Below the pieces are notes generated by a model. That model saw only the letters and a program-made list of their open reading frames with translations. It was not told the DNA's origin and searched no databases. 35,943 bases of DNA, taken from a virus. The stretch lies in IMG/VR virus record IMGVR_UViG_3300032304_000611, positions 1 to 35,943 of that record. The stretch is one strand, 5' to 3'. Positions 8,080-15,386 of the stretch are shown here, one piece after another. The position numbers were made by a program, and so were the translations under genes. Every line of letters begins with the position of its first letter. Positions within the stretch are counted from its first letter, which is position 1.

Positions 8080-10752
8080 TCAACCCCGTTCTGAATTCTT
8101 TTCGAGCTGATGCATCAGCGCGTACATTTTCTTTGCACCCGCACGTCGGCTGCCCTTGCCCGCGCCGCGGACCGCTTTCGCTGTCATGACGAATTCACCA
8201 TCGGAAAGCATTGCAGGGATTGAATCAGACTTCTCGGTCCCCGGACCGCTGATTTGACCAGTGCGTCGAGGATAACCGCCCCGAGCCAAAGTTGCAATAC
8301 CACCCATGTTCATAAGAGTGGTTCTTCCTGCGTTTGTGTAAGTCGGCATGGGGAAGGGTTGTGTTGCTGGCTGCGGCATGGGCCTGCGTGCTGCTAATTC
8401 AGGTTGAGCGGCATTTTCAAATGCCGCCCGTTCTTCTGGGCTAATTGAGCTTCCAAACGTCTTGCCCCAGAAGTCCGCTGCTGCCTCCTCTGGAGTCTGC
8501 GAGCGCCCCAAATATTGTTGGTATAGGTCGTTCACCGAGATTTGAGAAGGAAGAGGCTGGCCGGTAAATTTACCTTGCTGGCGCAAAGCAGTGCGCTGGT
8601 CTTCCAGCATTGAACCATAGGTCGTTTGCAACCCCGCCAGTCCAGCCGCACGGTTACGCGCACCATAAGTATGGTCGGTGTCATCCATGGGATTGGTTTC
8701 AGGCGCGAGGGCCGCGAGCCCCGCATTGATGTTGCTGTACATCTGACCGCTGCCCTGGGCTCTGCGCAGGGCTTTTTGCCTAGCAACCGCGTTCCGAGCA
8801 GCCCTTTGCTCGGCTTCTACTGCTGCTGTGTTATCTGCTGAATTATCTCCGTCAAGGGCCTCTCTAACGGCGCTTACTACACTGCCCCCATCAAAAAACT
8901 TCTGAATGATCCCGCCATCAGCAGCACGCCGAGGCACTAAATTGGGATACATGTCCGAGTTGTTATACGGCTGTTCCACGCGGCGCGAACCAATAGTACC
9001 GGGAGGTGAAATGTATATAGGAGGCAGGTTAATGGCTTGCTGCCCTTGCGGCATGCCATATCCGCCGCTGTTGTAATCAGGCACGTCATAGGTAGGCAAG
9101 CGTGTGCTTTGGCCATACACAGGAGCGCCGAACTGGTCATATACCACACCGGGCAGGCCCTGCGAATACACCTGACGCTGCGTGCCCTGTTCCGCAATGC
9201 GTTGAGTAACCGGCTTCATTAACTGTTTGGTAATAGGGCCGCTTTGCACAGGCTTGGCTTCAAAGCCGCCAAAAGCTCCCAAAGCTCCGAGGCCCACTCC
9301 GGCTATTGGGGCGTAAGTAGCAAACATCCCGGGCAGCGCATCTTGGTATGCCTTACCAAGTACCGAAGTCACAGGAGCATTTATAACTTGTTCTGCCGTT
9401 GCACCAGGAAATTGAGCCAACGTCTTGGTCATAGCCGCTTCTCGGCCAGCCTCTTGGATGCCCGAAGGAGAGATGTTCTTGTTGTAGAAATCAGTTGCTC
9501 TTTCGAACATCGAAGGCGATGGCTTAGGTGCCGCAGATCCCACTTGATCAACAGGAGTCACTGGCGCAGGGGCATTAACCTGAGGGGGTAAAACCTCAGC
9601 AGTTATTCGCGCAGGAGTATTACTAGCCGCAGCGCGTGCAGCGTCATTTTGTTGGATAAAGTCGCCCAAGGGGTCAGAGGATGGCGTAGGCACGGGCGCT
9701 GCGGCAGAAGTACCAATTGCCTCGGTTCCAGTTGGGGGGCTCAGCACAGGCGCTTGAGGGGAAGAAAACATCCCCGTAAATCGGTCAACTTGTCCCTGAA
9801 ACGCCTGGCCTGGGGTTACGGTTGGCCCTGAAGCAAACGCTCCTGGGCCCCCTATGATGCCCGCGCCCGCGCCAGCAGTCAGACCGCCAATAGCACCTGC
9901 CTTGAGCGCATCTCCAATGTCTCCCCCGCCCAACAAAGTAGAGCCCGCCGAACCAACAAAGCCACTGATAGCAGCCACGCCTATAGAAGAGGTAATGCCA
10001 AATTGAGCAGCTACAACAGGGCCTAGAAAATAGCCTATAGCCACACTCGTTACAAGTTGGCCCACCTCACTTTCGACAAAATCTTGAACTGCGTCGCCTA
10101 TGCCACCGAGCACATCGCTGACCGCGTCGCCTATGCCACTGAAAACGTCGCCTATGCCATCAAAAAAATCATCAAGGAAAAACTCAGGCAGTCCTGTATC
10201 AGGGTTGATTGTTCCCGAGCCACCGCGGCGACGCAGCATGCGTGCTTCGGCAGGCGTAATGTGAGCCAGCATGGTGTCGCCATTGCGGCCATAACTGGCA
10301 ATTACCTTGGCAATCGGCTTGAGTTCAGCAATACCGCCTTGGGCAAACGACTGCACGCCCGAAGGCTCTGCAATCATTTGATCAATAGCCATGTTCAACG
10401 CAACAAAGAACTGAGGATCAAACTTCGCAGGCAGAATCTTTTCGGGTAAGCCCTTCGCTATGTACTTTGCCCGCAGCTCGTCGTAACGCTCAGGGTTGGC
10501 CAAAATCTCGTCGACCACATTGTTTAACGCATCAAGGACCTCGGGCGGTACATTCAAACTTTGAAGTTTTTGAAGGAACTTGGCCACGGCCTGTGGGTCT
10601 GCCTGAGCAGCTCCCGCCAACATCTCGTCCCCAAACGCTTTAGGCGACGTGTTCTGGCGCAACTGGTCATAGACCGCTATTGCATTAGGATCGGCAAAAG
10701 GACTTGCGCCTTGTTGAGGCATTTCCATTGCGGTCGGTGCTGCTGTTGCCAT
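8080..10752 (-). CDS. Structural protein with membrane-active segment and conserved phage C-terminus (890 aa)
   Basis: Residues 1-130 are a charged helical domain. Residues 136-178 contain FAQGGIAELKP and GDTMLAHITPAEARMLRR. Residues 192-228 form an amphipathic repeat (GIGDVFSGIGDAVSDVLGG and similar), followed at 230-305 by a Gly/Ala-rich hydrophobic stretch able to insert in membranes. The middle is Pro/Ala-rich linker. The C-terminus has MGGIATLARGGYPRR, ISGPGTEKSDSIPAMLSDGE, FVMTAKAVRGAG and KKMYALMHQLEK, a block I recognise as widely shared at the ends of phage internal or tail proteins. The start has AAGGA at good spacing. I infer a membrane-interacting ejection protein; a tape-measure-like role is the alternative. 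Confidence 0.82.
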   Translation of the reverse strand: MATAAPTAMEMPQQGASPFADPNAIAVYDQLRQNTSPKAFGDEMLAGAAQADPQAVAKFLQKLQSLNVPPEVLDALNNVVDEILANPERYDELRAKYIAKGLPEKILPAKFDPQFFVALNMAIDQMIAEPSGVQSFAQGGIAELKPIAKVIASYGRNGDTMLAHITPAEARMLRRRGGSGTINPDTGLPEFFLDDFFDGIGDVFSGIGDAVSDVLGGIGDAVQDFVESEVGQLVTSVAIGYFLGPVVAAQFGITSSIGVAAISGFVGSAGSTLLGGGDIGDALKAGAIGGLTAGAGAGIIGGPGAFASGPTVTPGQAFQGQVDRFTGMFSSPQAPVLSPPTGTEAIGTSAAAPVPTPSSDPLGDFIQQNDAARAAASNTPARITAEVLPPQVNAPAPVTPVDQVGSAAPKPSPSMFERATDFYNKNISPSGIQEAGREAAMTKTLAQFPGATAEQVINAPVTSVLGKAYQDALPGMFATYAPIAGVGLGALGAFGGFEAKPVQSGPITKQLMKPVTQRIAEQGTQRQVYSQGLPGVVYDQFGAPVYGQSTRLPTYDVPDYNSGGYGMPQGQQAINLPPIYISPPGTIGSRRVEQPYNNSDMYPNLVPRRAADGGIIQKFFDGGSVVSAVREALDGDNSADNTAAVEAEQRAARNAVARQKALRRAQGSGQMYSNINAGLAALAPETNPMDDTDHTYGARNRAAGLAGLQTTYGSMLEDQRTALRQQGKFTGQPLPSQISVNDLYQQYLGRSQTPEEAAADFWGKTFGSSISPEERAAFENAAQPELAARRPMPQPATQPFPMPTYTNAGRTTLMNMGGIATLARGGYPRRTGQISGPGTEKSDSIPAMLSDGEFVMTAKAVRGAGKGSRRAGAKKMYALMHQLEKNSERG

Positions 10753-10778
10753 AAGAATTCCTTAGATTGATACCTATA

Positions 10779-11168
10779 TTATGGAGTAACTGTGCCGACT
10801 GCGCCACTACCACTGACGCTTGTCAAGCCAAGAGTTATTGTGCCCCCAACGGGCCCAACTGATCCGACCGCTCCCGTGCCCTGAACCCCCGTTAAATCAA
10901 CCGGGACTTTAATCCGAAGCATTTGACTTGTGGCTTGAACACCATCTTTTGTGTCTCGATACACATCGCCTACTCGTAAATTTGGCAGATCGGCGTCCGT
11001 GGGCAGCGTAGCAAGGTTAAGGTTTAATGTGGCCCCGCCTATGTCCCCCGGGTTGTTCAAGCGAACAAAAAACAAGCGCAAAACATTGTTGAGCTGGTCT
11101 TGATACTGCCTGTTGTACTGCTCCGGGGCAAGCGGCAGATTAGGAGGGGAGACATTAAGTTCCGCCAT
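10779..11168 (-). CDS. Small tail-associated structural protein with two GAVGTV-type repeats
   Basis: This encodes 129 residues. The N-terminal half (about 8-75) holds PLAPEQYNRQYQDQLNNVLRL, followed by a segment ending LPNLRVGDVYRD, a pattern common beside phage nozzle genes. The C-terminal 40 residues contain LTGVQGTGAVGSV and TSVSGSGAVGTV, the same repeat type that makes up the 260-residue protein at 23185-23967, some 12 kb away. The gene starts directly after the nozzle stop (TAAATG), so it is likely co-translated with it. Function is probably structural at the tail tip or neck; the repeats may be a docking element. Confidence 0.8.
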   Translation of the reverse strand: MAELNVSPPNLPLAPEQYNRQYQDQLNNVLRLFFVRLNNPGDIGGATLNLNLATLPTDADLPNLRVGDVYRDTKDGVQATSQMLRIKVPVDLTGVQGTGAVGSVGPVGGTITLGLTSVSGSGAVGTVTP

Positions 11169-13268
11169 TTACCGTCTTCCATCCTTGCGGATATCCAGCC
11201 GCGACGCACCAAGCTGCCACGTTGTGCCCAACTTAGTCGATTCGGCTTTTAAAATCATCTGACGTCCGCGCACGCGTGTGTAAATCTGGCCAGTAAATTC
11301 TTCCGTAATGACGTATGTCGAGCCCTTGAGTACTGCTCTGCTTTTGTCACTTGTCACACCAGAACCAGAGTTAATCAGGCCATACAGCGTCATTGTGAGC
11401 TCAGGAGACGACCCTGCCGTAGAGCCATCAAAAGTCAGATCGGGAAGCATGCGCCAGACCTCTGCAAAGTTGTGACCATCTTCAATGTCAAACTCAGACG
11501 AAGAGATGTAGGCTTCAATTGCAACCGGGGTTCCCGTTTCGTTGTCATCCACGCCCACTTCGTGCGACAGGACTTTGTAATTATACGTAGCTGCAATAGG
11601 GCTACTCAGCAGTCCTGTATCGAGCCACGCGGTCCGGGCCATATTGCCGTAATACCAAGCATTTTCTGCGTAGTTAAAGATGACGTACTTATCAATAGCC
11701 GTGCTGTTTGCAGAGCAATAGAACCACCAAACCTCATTGAAGCCTTCGTTGGTTCCAGCAAATACCTGCTGATTCTGTTCCAAATTGATATCACTGAACA
11801 CAAACCGGCGCAGGTCGCAGTTGAGTGTTTGCACCCGACCGTCGTAATAATAGAACTTGTCCACACCCATCCAGTACACAACCCCGGACGCGGAAACAGC
11901 GGAGTTTGGCCCGATGATAGAAATGTTGTCGGCAAGGGGTTGCGCACCCCAAACAAACGGTGGGCCAAGGTACTGCATGGAGAACGCGGCATGATCAGTG
12001 ATGACCACAATCTCCTGTCGAGTCTGAACAGCAGTCACGATCTCGGACCCCAGTGACAGGCGCAAACTGCCTGCCTGATTCGTGGCCAGCGGTTCCCAAA
12101 CAAACGGGCTCTCTTGATCACTCCAGCGAATAAGTAGCGGATCAAGGACTGAACTACCAATTTCGTTTGTTCCAAACAGAATTACGAACCGTTGGGAAGA
12201 CACCAGCATGTAGTTGTGCAAGATTGGAGCCAAAGGGTCTTCGACACCATAGAGGTTGACCCCGCGTTGAGAGATAAACTGCAAGCCTGACTGACCCCCA
12301 CTGGTGGTGATTGCAGCCCCGCTGATCGTGGCAGCAACACTAAATGTATTGGCTACTGAATCGCGGACAAAATACGTAGTTCCCACAGATAGGCCCGTGG
12401 GCAACGCACCAGTGGATTCAAATTGAACCAGCGTTCCGTTTGGTAGACTAAATCCACCGGGCATCGTAATCACACCGGGAGCACCAATTGAAATAGTGCT
12501 TTGAATTGGGGTAAGTTCTTTCTTAGCGTCCCAATAATAAACACCCTGGCCTCGAGCGCCGTAGATTAAATCCTCACCAAAGTTTTGGGCATTCCACAAC
12601 TGGAGGGCGTTGGTATCGGCTGTGCCATTCCCCCAAGTGCCTGAGCCCCAAGTGCCTGAGCCCCATCCAGAAAAAGGAATCTGAAAAGAAGGTCCTGCGT
12701 TGACTTGGTACTGTGTAATTACTGTTCCACCACCGGGGGAACCAGAAACGTCTGTGGCATTGCTGACCGCATCCACAGTGATGGTGTAGTTGTTGTCGTC
12801 AATTAGAGCAATTTGGAAAGTGCCTGTCAACTTAGCAGCGCTGATTGTCCCGCCCAAGCCCGTGATCCCTGCGCCACTAAACGAAACCGTGCTTTCATTG
12901 GTGCAACCATGGTTCACATCAAGTACGTTGACTATTGACGTTCCAACGCTTGCCACGCTAAATGGGTTGGTCAGTGTGACGGTGCTGCGGATGGGCGTGA
13001 TGTCGTAAAAAGTGCCGCCGCGGTTGACGTAATACTTGAGGTTTGTGCCAACGCCAAGCAGGTTGATGTTGTCCAAAGTCACCCAATCCCACAGCGAACG
13101 GCATACCCCATTAAAAGTGTTTGCGGAATACTGGACCCAGCCACCAATCTTTTCAGGCGTGCCCTGACGAAAACGAATCTTGTCGCACTCGTACCAACCG
13201 CCCTCGGTTGTGTATCGTGTGTTTTCCCGGTTAATGCCCGGTTTGAAAAGAATCTTTTGTAGAGGCAT
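11169..13268 (-). CDS. Tail nozzle / P22 gp10-like stabilisation protein (699 aa)
   Basis: The N-terminus (LFKPGINRENTRYT, GGWYECDKIRFRQG, PEKIGGW, residues 7-44) is the signature of the gp10-like family that closes the tail of podoviruses and stabilises packaged DNA. The rest is beta-rich with many aromatic residues, consistent with the propeller-type fold of these proteins. Two inserts stand out: residues about 98-186 and 258-331, which look like independent beta modules (for example LPTGLSVGTTYFVRD and ANTFSVAATISG), and a short GSGTWGSGTWGNG repeat at 203-215. It lies between the endolysin gene and the internal virion genes. The start ATG sits two bases after the endolysin stop. The family call is from recognition of the N-terminal pattern only. 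Confidence 0.85.
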   Translation of the reverse strand: MPLQKILFKPGINRENTRYTTEGGWYECDKIRFRQGTPEKIGGWVQYSANTFNGVCRSLWDWVTLDNINLLGVGTNLKYYVNRGGTFYDITPIRSTVTLTNPFSVASVGTSIVNVLDVNHGCTNESTVSFSGAGITGLGGTISAAKLTGTFQIALIDDNNYTITVDAVSNATDVSGSPGGGTVITQYQVNAGPSFQIPFSGWGSGTWGSGTWGNGTADTNALQLWNAQNFGEDLIYGARGQGVYYWDAKKELTPIQSTISIGAPGVITMPGGFSLPNGTLVQFESTGALPTGLSVGTTYFVRDSVANTFSVAATISGAAITTSGGQSGLQFISQRGVNLYGVEDPLAPILHNYMLVSSQRFVILFGTNEIGSSVLDPLLIRWSDQESPFVWEPLATNQAGSLRLSLGSEIVTAVQTRQEIVVITDHAAFSMQYLGPPFVWGAQPLADNISIIGPNSAVSASGVVYWMGVDKFYYYDGRVQTLNCDLRRFVFSDINLEQNQQVFAGTNEGFNEVWWFYCSANSTAIDKYVIFNYAENAWYYGNMARTAWLDTGLLSSPIAATYNYKVLSHEVGVDDNETGTPVAIEAYISSSEFDIEDGHNFAEVWRMLPDLTFDGSTAGSSPELTMTLYGLINSGSGVTSDKSRAVLKGSTYVITEEFTGQIYTRVRGRQMILKAESTKLGTTWQLGASRLDIRKDGRR
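12631..12665 (-). repeat. 15-bp tandem repeat inside the nozzle gene
   Basis: The unit CCCCAAGTGCCTGAG occurs twice in a row (12631-12660), followed by a partial third copy (CCCCAT). It encodes GSGTWGSGTWG on the minus strand. It is in frame, so copy-number change would lengthen a loop in steps of five residues without breaking the gene. Confidence 0.9.
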
Positions 13269-13270
13269 GA

Positions 13271-13735
13271 TTAGGCTACAAGACCGGGAACATATTGCGT
13301 TTTACCAGCGACTTTCATTGCGGTCAACTCCTGCTTTTTCAGGTTGTTCGGGTCGTAAGACACGTGCACCCAGCCACTATCGGGTATGCCGGGAGTATAA
13401 AACTCAAGGATGAGCTGTGTGTATTCTAAGTTATCCATGATCCATTGCGCAAGCTCTGCGTTGGCTACGCCGGGTATCTCAATATCGGCTGCTTGGCCCT
13501 TCACATGGTCTGAGGACTTCGAGCCTCCTGTGGCCTGATTGGTCTCTGAAGAGCGAAAACCAGATGTCACAGTGACAGACTTGCCAAAGTGGTCACGAAT
13601 AGGCTGAAGCACCTTTTCGCACAAAGTTTTTAAGTTGTCAATAACCTTCTCATCAGGTGTGTTATCCAGCCCCAATCTAATGGCTGTATCTGATCTTGTC
13701 ATTTCTTTCAAAGAAAAATTGGCTGATAAGTTCAT
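13271..13735 (-). CDS. Endolysin, M15-type peptidoglycan peptidase
   Basis: This 154-residue protein carries the metal site of the peptidase M15 family (VanY/DD- or L-Ala-D-Glu-peptidase type): SGFRS at 58-62, SDH-x-x-G-x-AAD at 75-84 (ligands H77 and D84), a probable catalytic Glu at 111 (LILEFY) and the third ligand H124 in WVHVSY. It should cut peptide stems of the host cell wall at lysis. There is no signal peptide or membrane anchor, so a holin would be needed to release it. The start at 13735 has AAAGG about 8 bases upstream. It is separated from the other lysis genes by the phosphoesterase, a small gene and a plus-strand gene. Whether it cuts D-Ala or L-Ala-D-Glu bonds cannot be told from sequence. 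Confidence 0.9.
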   Translation of the reverse strand: MNLSANFSLKEMTRSDTAIRLGLDNTPDEKVIDNLKTLCEKVLQPIRDHFGKSVTVTSGFRSSETNQATGGSKSSDHVKGQAADIEIPGVANAELAQWIMDNLEYTQLILEFYTPGIPDSGWVHVSYDPNNLKKQELTAMKVAGKTQYVPGLVA

Positions 13736-13780
13736 TTCTTTAACCTTTCGTAGTAAAAATTGGTAGATTATTGCTGGCGT

Positions 13781-13809
13781 CTGTCACAATTTGTAGATAG
13801 GATTTTAAT
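13781..13809 (+). promoter_or_regulatory. Candidate sigma70-type promoter for the plus-strand acidic gene
   Basis: CTGTCA (13781-13786, 4 of 6 matches to TTGACA), a 17-base spacer and TTTAAT (13804-13809, 5 of 6 matches to TATAAT) stand 30 bases ahead of the start codon at 13839. The region 13736-13838 is the gap between two divergent genes, so some plus-strand promoter is expected here. The match is modest and unproven. Confidence 0.4.
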
Positions 13810-13838
13810 TGGCAATTGTGCCATTAAAGGAGTTTTTC

Positions 13839-14120
13839 ATGTACAAGATTGAAATTGACATCGCAGACTGGGATTTTGGCTCAGACAAAGTGACCGTTGA
13901 AACCATGGATTTCGACAAGATCGCTATCATTCAGGAATTCATCGAATTCCAAAAACAGCACGATTGGTGCGTTGACTATGACGTTACCGAAGACTGGGTA
14001 TACCAGTGCGATGAAGAAGTTGAAGAAGACGAAAGCGCCGAAGACGAAGAATACGAAGAATACGAAATCGGAGAGACTGTAGAAGACGAAGACGGCTTAG
14101 TCTGGGAACGCGTGGCATAA
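13839..14120 (+). CDS. Extremely acidic small protein, putative moron / DNA mimic
   Basis: This is the only convincing plus-strand gene. The ATG at 13839 has a strong AAAGGAG site 6 bases upstream; an upstream TTG at 13809 has none. The 93-residue product has about 35 Asp/Glu against 5 Lys/Arg. Residues 1-58 are mixed beta/alpha in composition (MYKIEIDIADWDFG, then FDKIAIIQEFIEFQKQ), and residues 55-87 are an almost pure acidic run with Tyr and Val. A candidate promoter precedes it and a hairpin terminator follows, so it is a self-contained unit placed against the flow of the late genes. Such charge and size are seen in DNA-mimic anti-restriction and other host-takeover proteins, but no family is recognised and other roles are possible. 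Confidence 0.88.
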   Translation: MYKIEIDIADWDFGSDKVTVETMDFDKIAIIQEFIEFQKQHDWCVDYDVTEDWVYQCDEEVEEDESAEDEEYEEYEIGETVEDEDGLVWERVA

Positions 14121-14142
14121 TTTAGGTGCAGTTGACCTTTAC

Positions 14143-14169
14143 AGGGGAGTCTTAGGACTCCCCTTTTTT
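14143..14169 (+). terminator. Rho-independent terminator after the acidic gene
   Basis: AGGGGAGTC (14143-14151) pairs perfectly with GACTCCCCT (14156-14164) around a TTAG loop, and six T follow on the plus strand (14164-14169). It lies 23 bases past the stop of the acidic gene. On the minus strand no T-run follows, so it should act mainly on plus-strand transcripts. Its T-run touches the stop codon of the convergent gene. Confidence 0.9.
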
Positions 14170-14380
14170 ATTCAATGCCGTGATCTGCTTCAATGTCCCT
14201 GGCCAACTGTCGCCAATCTAAGCTATGTCTATACAAGCTGTATATACGCTCTTCGCTTAGGGGCTCAGAACGCCTGTTAAGCCTGTCGTTTGCTTGAGCC
14301 AAAGCAAGTTGCGTTTCATGCAAAATGTTATGCAGTTCTTTAATCTCTGATCTCAGATAAGTCACAAGGTCATACGTCAT
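14168..14380 (-). CDS. Small coiled-coil phage protein of unknown function (70 aa)
   Basis: The ATG at 14380 is chosen because AGGGG stands 8 bases upstream; an in-frame TTG at 14401 lacks such a site. Residues 5-40 form a coiled coil (RSEIKELHNILHETQLALAQ), and the C-terminus reads ERIYSLYRHSLDWRQLARDI, which looks like a second short helix pair. It overlaps the end of the phosphoesterase gene by 11 bases, so the two are likely translated together. It converges on the plus-strand acidic gene. I do not recognise the family. Confidence 0.75.
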   Translation of the reverse strand: MTYDLVTYLRSEIKELHNILHETQLALAQANDRLNRRSEPLSEERIYSLYRHSLDWRQLARDIEADHGIE

Positions 14381-15329
14381 AAACTTTACCCCTAAATTCA
14401 ATTTTGTTTTCAGCGCCCCAACTGTGAACTAGCTCAGGCCACAAAAGACGTCCATTATAAAATGTCAGTATGGCAAAACCACTACGCCAATTGGTTGGCG
14501 AGTCCTCTAGATAATTCATAAACTGAGGGCCATCAGGTTCTGCCAATGTGCCAGTATCCACGCCAAATCGGTTGCCGTTGTAGTCTGCAAAGGGCGTTAC
14601 CTTTAAGCTGTGCAAATGACCCGTACAAATTGAGACGCCCGATTGGACGGCGTTATTGTGAGTGGCATGCAGGCCCCCCTTCCAACGGTGCTTGACCACT
14701 ACTTCCTCTGTAGGCCAGCAAGACCAGCAAGAATGCCACGCAGGGAAATGGTCTTTCAAAGAAAAGCCTTTGACAAACTCATATTGAGATGCATTGGCTG
14801 CTAGGCGGTTCTCAAACCTTGCATCATGGTTGCCAAGCGTCCACACTAAGTTGACATTGTGTCTTTCTTTCTTAGCAGTTTCCTCTATCTCACCAAGGGC
14901 TATTTCACACGCTTTTAGTTCTTGAACTACGGACGGTACTGAACTAAAGCCATGAGGGTCATAACGAGAAACAGAAGCTCCATCGAATATGTCTCCATTA
15001 GCAATGACAGCTTTTGGCTGAAACTCTTTAATTGCCCAAAGAAGTCCTTTATACGCGGTTGTATGGATGCCAGGCCAGAAATGAGCATCACTAAAAACAA
15101 TAACAACACCATTTTCAATACCCAATAATTTACGGACTGAATTTTCTTTGATAGTTTGATGCTTACTATTCTTTGACTTAAGTGGCTCGCCGTATCTAGC
15201 CTCTAGGTTGTTTTTACGCCTAATAATATTACGCATATCCATGCCAACGGCTTTGGCAAACGCACTGGCAGACTCATGGGTTTTCCAAAGTTCAATAAAC
15301 TCATGATCGTTGTAAACAGTTTTTCCCAT
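14370..15329 (-). CDS. Calcineurin-like metallophosphoesterase with N-terminal helical domain
   Basis: The metal-binding motifs of the calcineurin-like phosphoesterase superfamily are complete: D81-x-H83 (FSDAHFWPG), NGD at 111-113 with D116, GNHD at 166-169, H221 (or H224) and GHLH at 237-240. It should hydrolyse phosphomono- or diesters with two metal ions; the substrate is unknown. Residues 7-47 (DHEFIELWKTHESASAFAKA, then RNIIRRKNNLEARYG) resemble a small helix-turn-helix and may recognise nucleic acid. It lies within the lysis module, an unusual place for such an enzyme. The ribosome site GGAG, 5 bases before the ATG, is partly inside a hairpin (15330-15350), suggesting control of translation. 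Confidence 0.88.
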   Translation of the reverse strand: MGKTVYNDHEFIELWKTHESASAFAKAVGMDMRNIIRRKNNLEARYGEPLKSKNSKHQTIKENSVRKLLGIENGVVIVFSDAHFWPGIHTTAYKGLLWAIKEFQPKAVIANGDIFDGASVSRYDPHGFSSVPSVVQELKACEIALGEIEETAKKERHNVNLVWTLGNHDARFENRLAANASQYEFVKGFSLKDHFPAWHSCWSCWPTEEVVVKHRWKGGLHATHNNAVQSGVSICTGHLHSLKVTPFADYNGNRFGVDTGTLAEPDGPQFMNYLEDSPTNWRSGFAILTFYNGRLLWPELVHSWGAENKIEFRGKVYDV

Positions 15330-15350
15330 TGCAACTCCAGTGAAGTTGCA
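15330..15350 (-). promoter_or_regulatory. Hairpin overlapping the ribosome site of the phosphoesterase gene
   Basis: TGCAACT (15330-15336) and AGTTGCA (15344-15350) are perfect inverted repeats around a 7-base loop, directly adjacent to the start codon (15329-15327). On the minus-strand transcript the Shine-Dalgarno GGAG lies half in the loop and half in the stem next to the ATG. Folding would hide the ribosome site. Whether it melts with temperature, protein binding or upstream translation cannot be told. Confidence 0.55.
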
Positions 15351-15386
15351 TGAAAATAAACTAAATCAATGACAACAACGTGAAAT

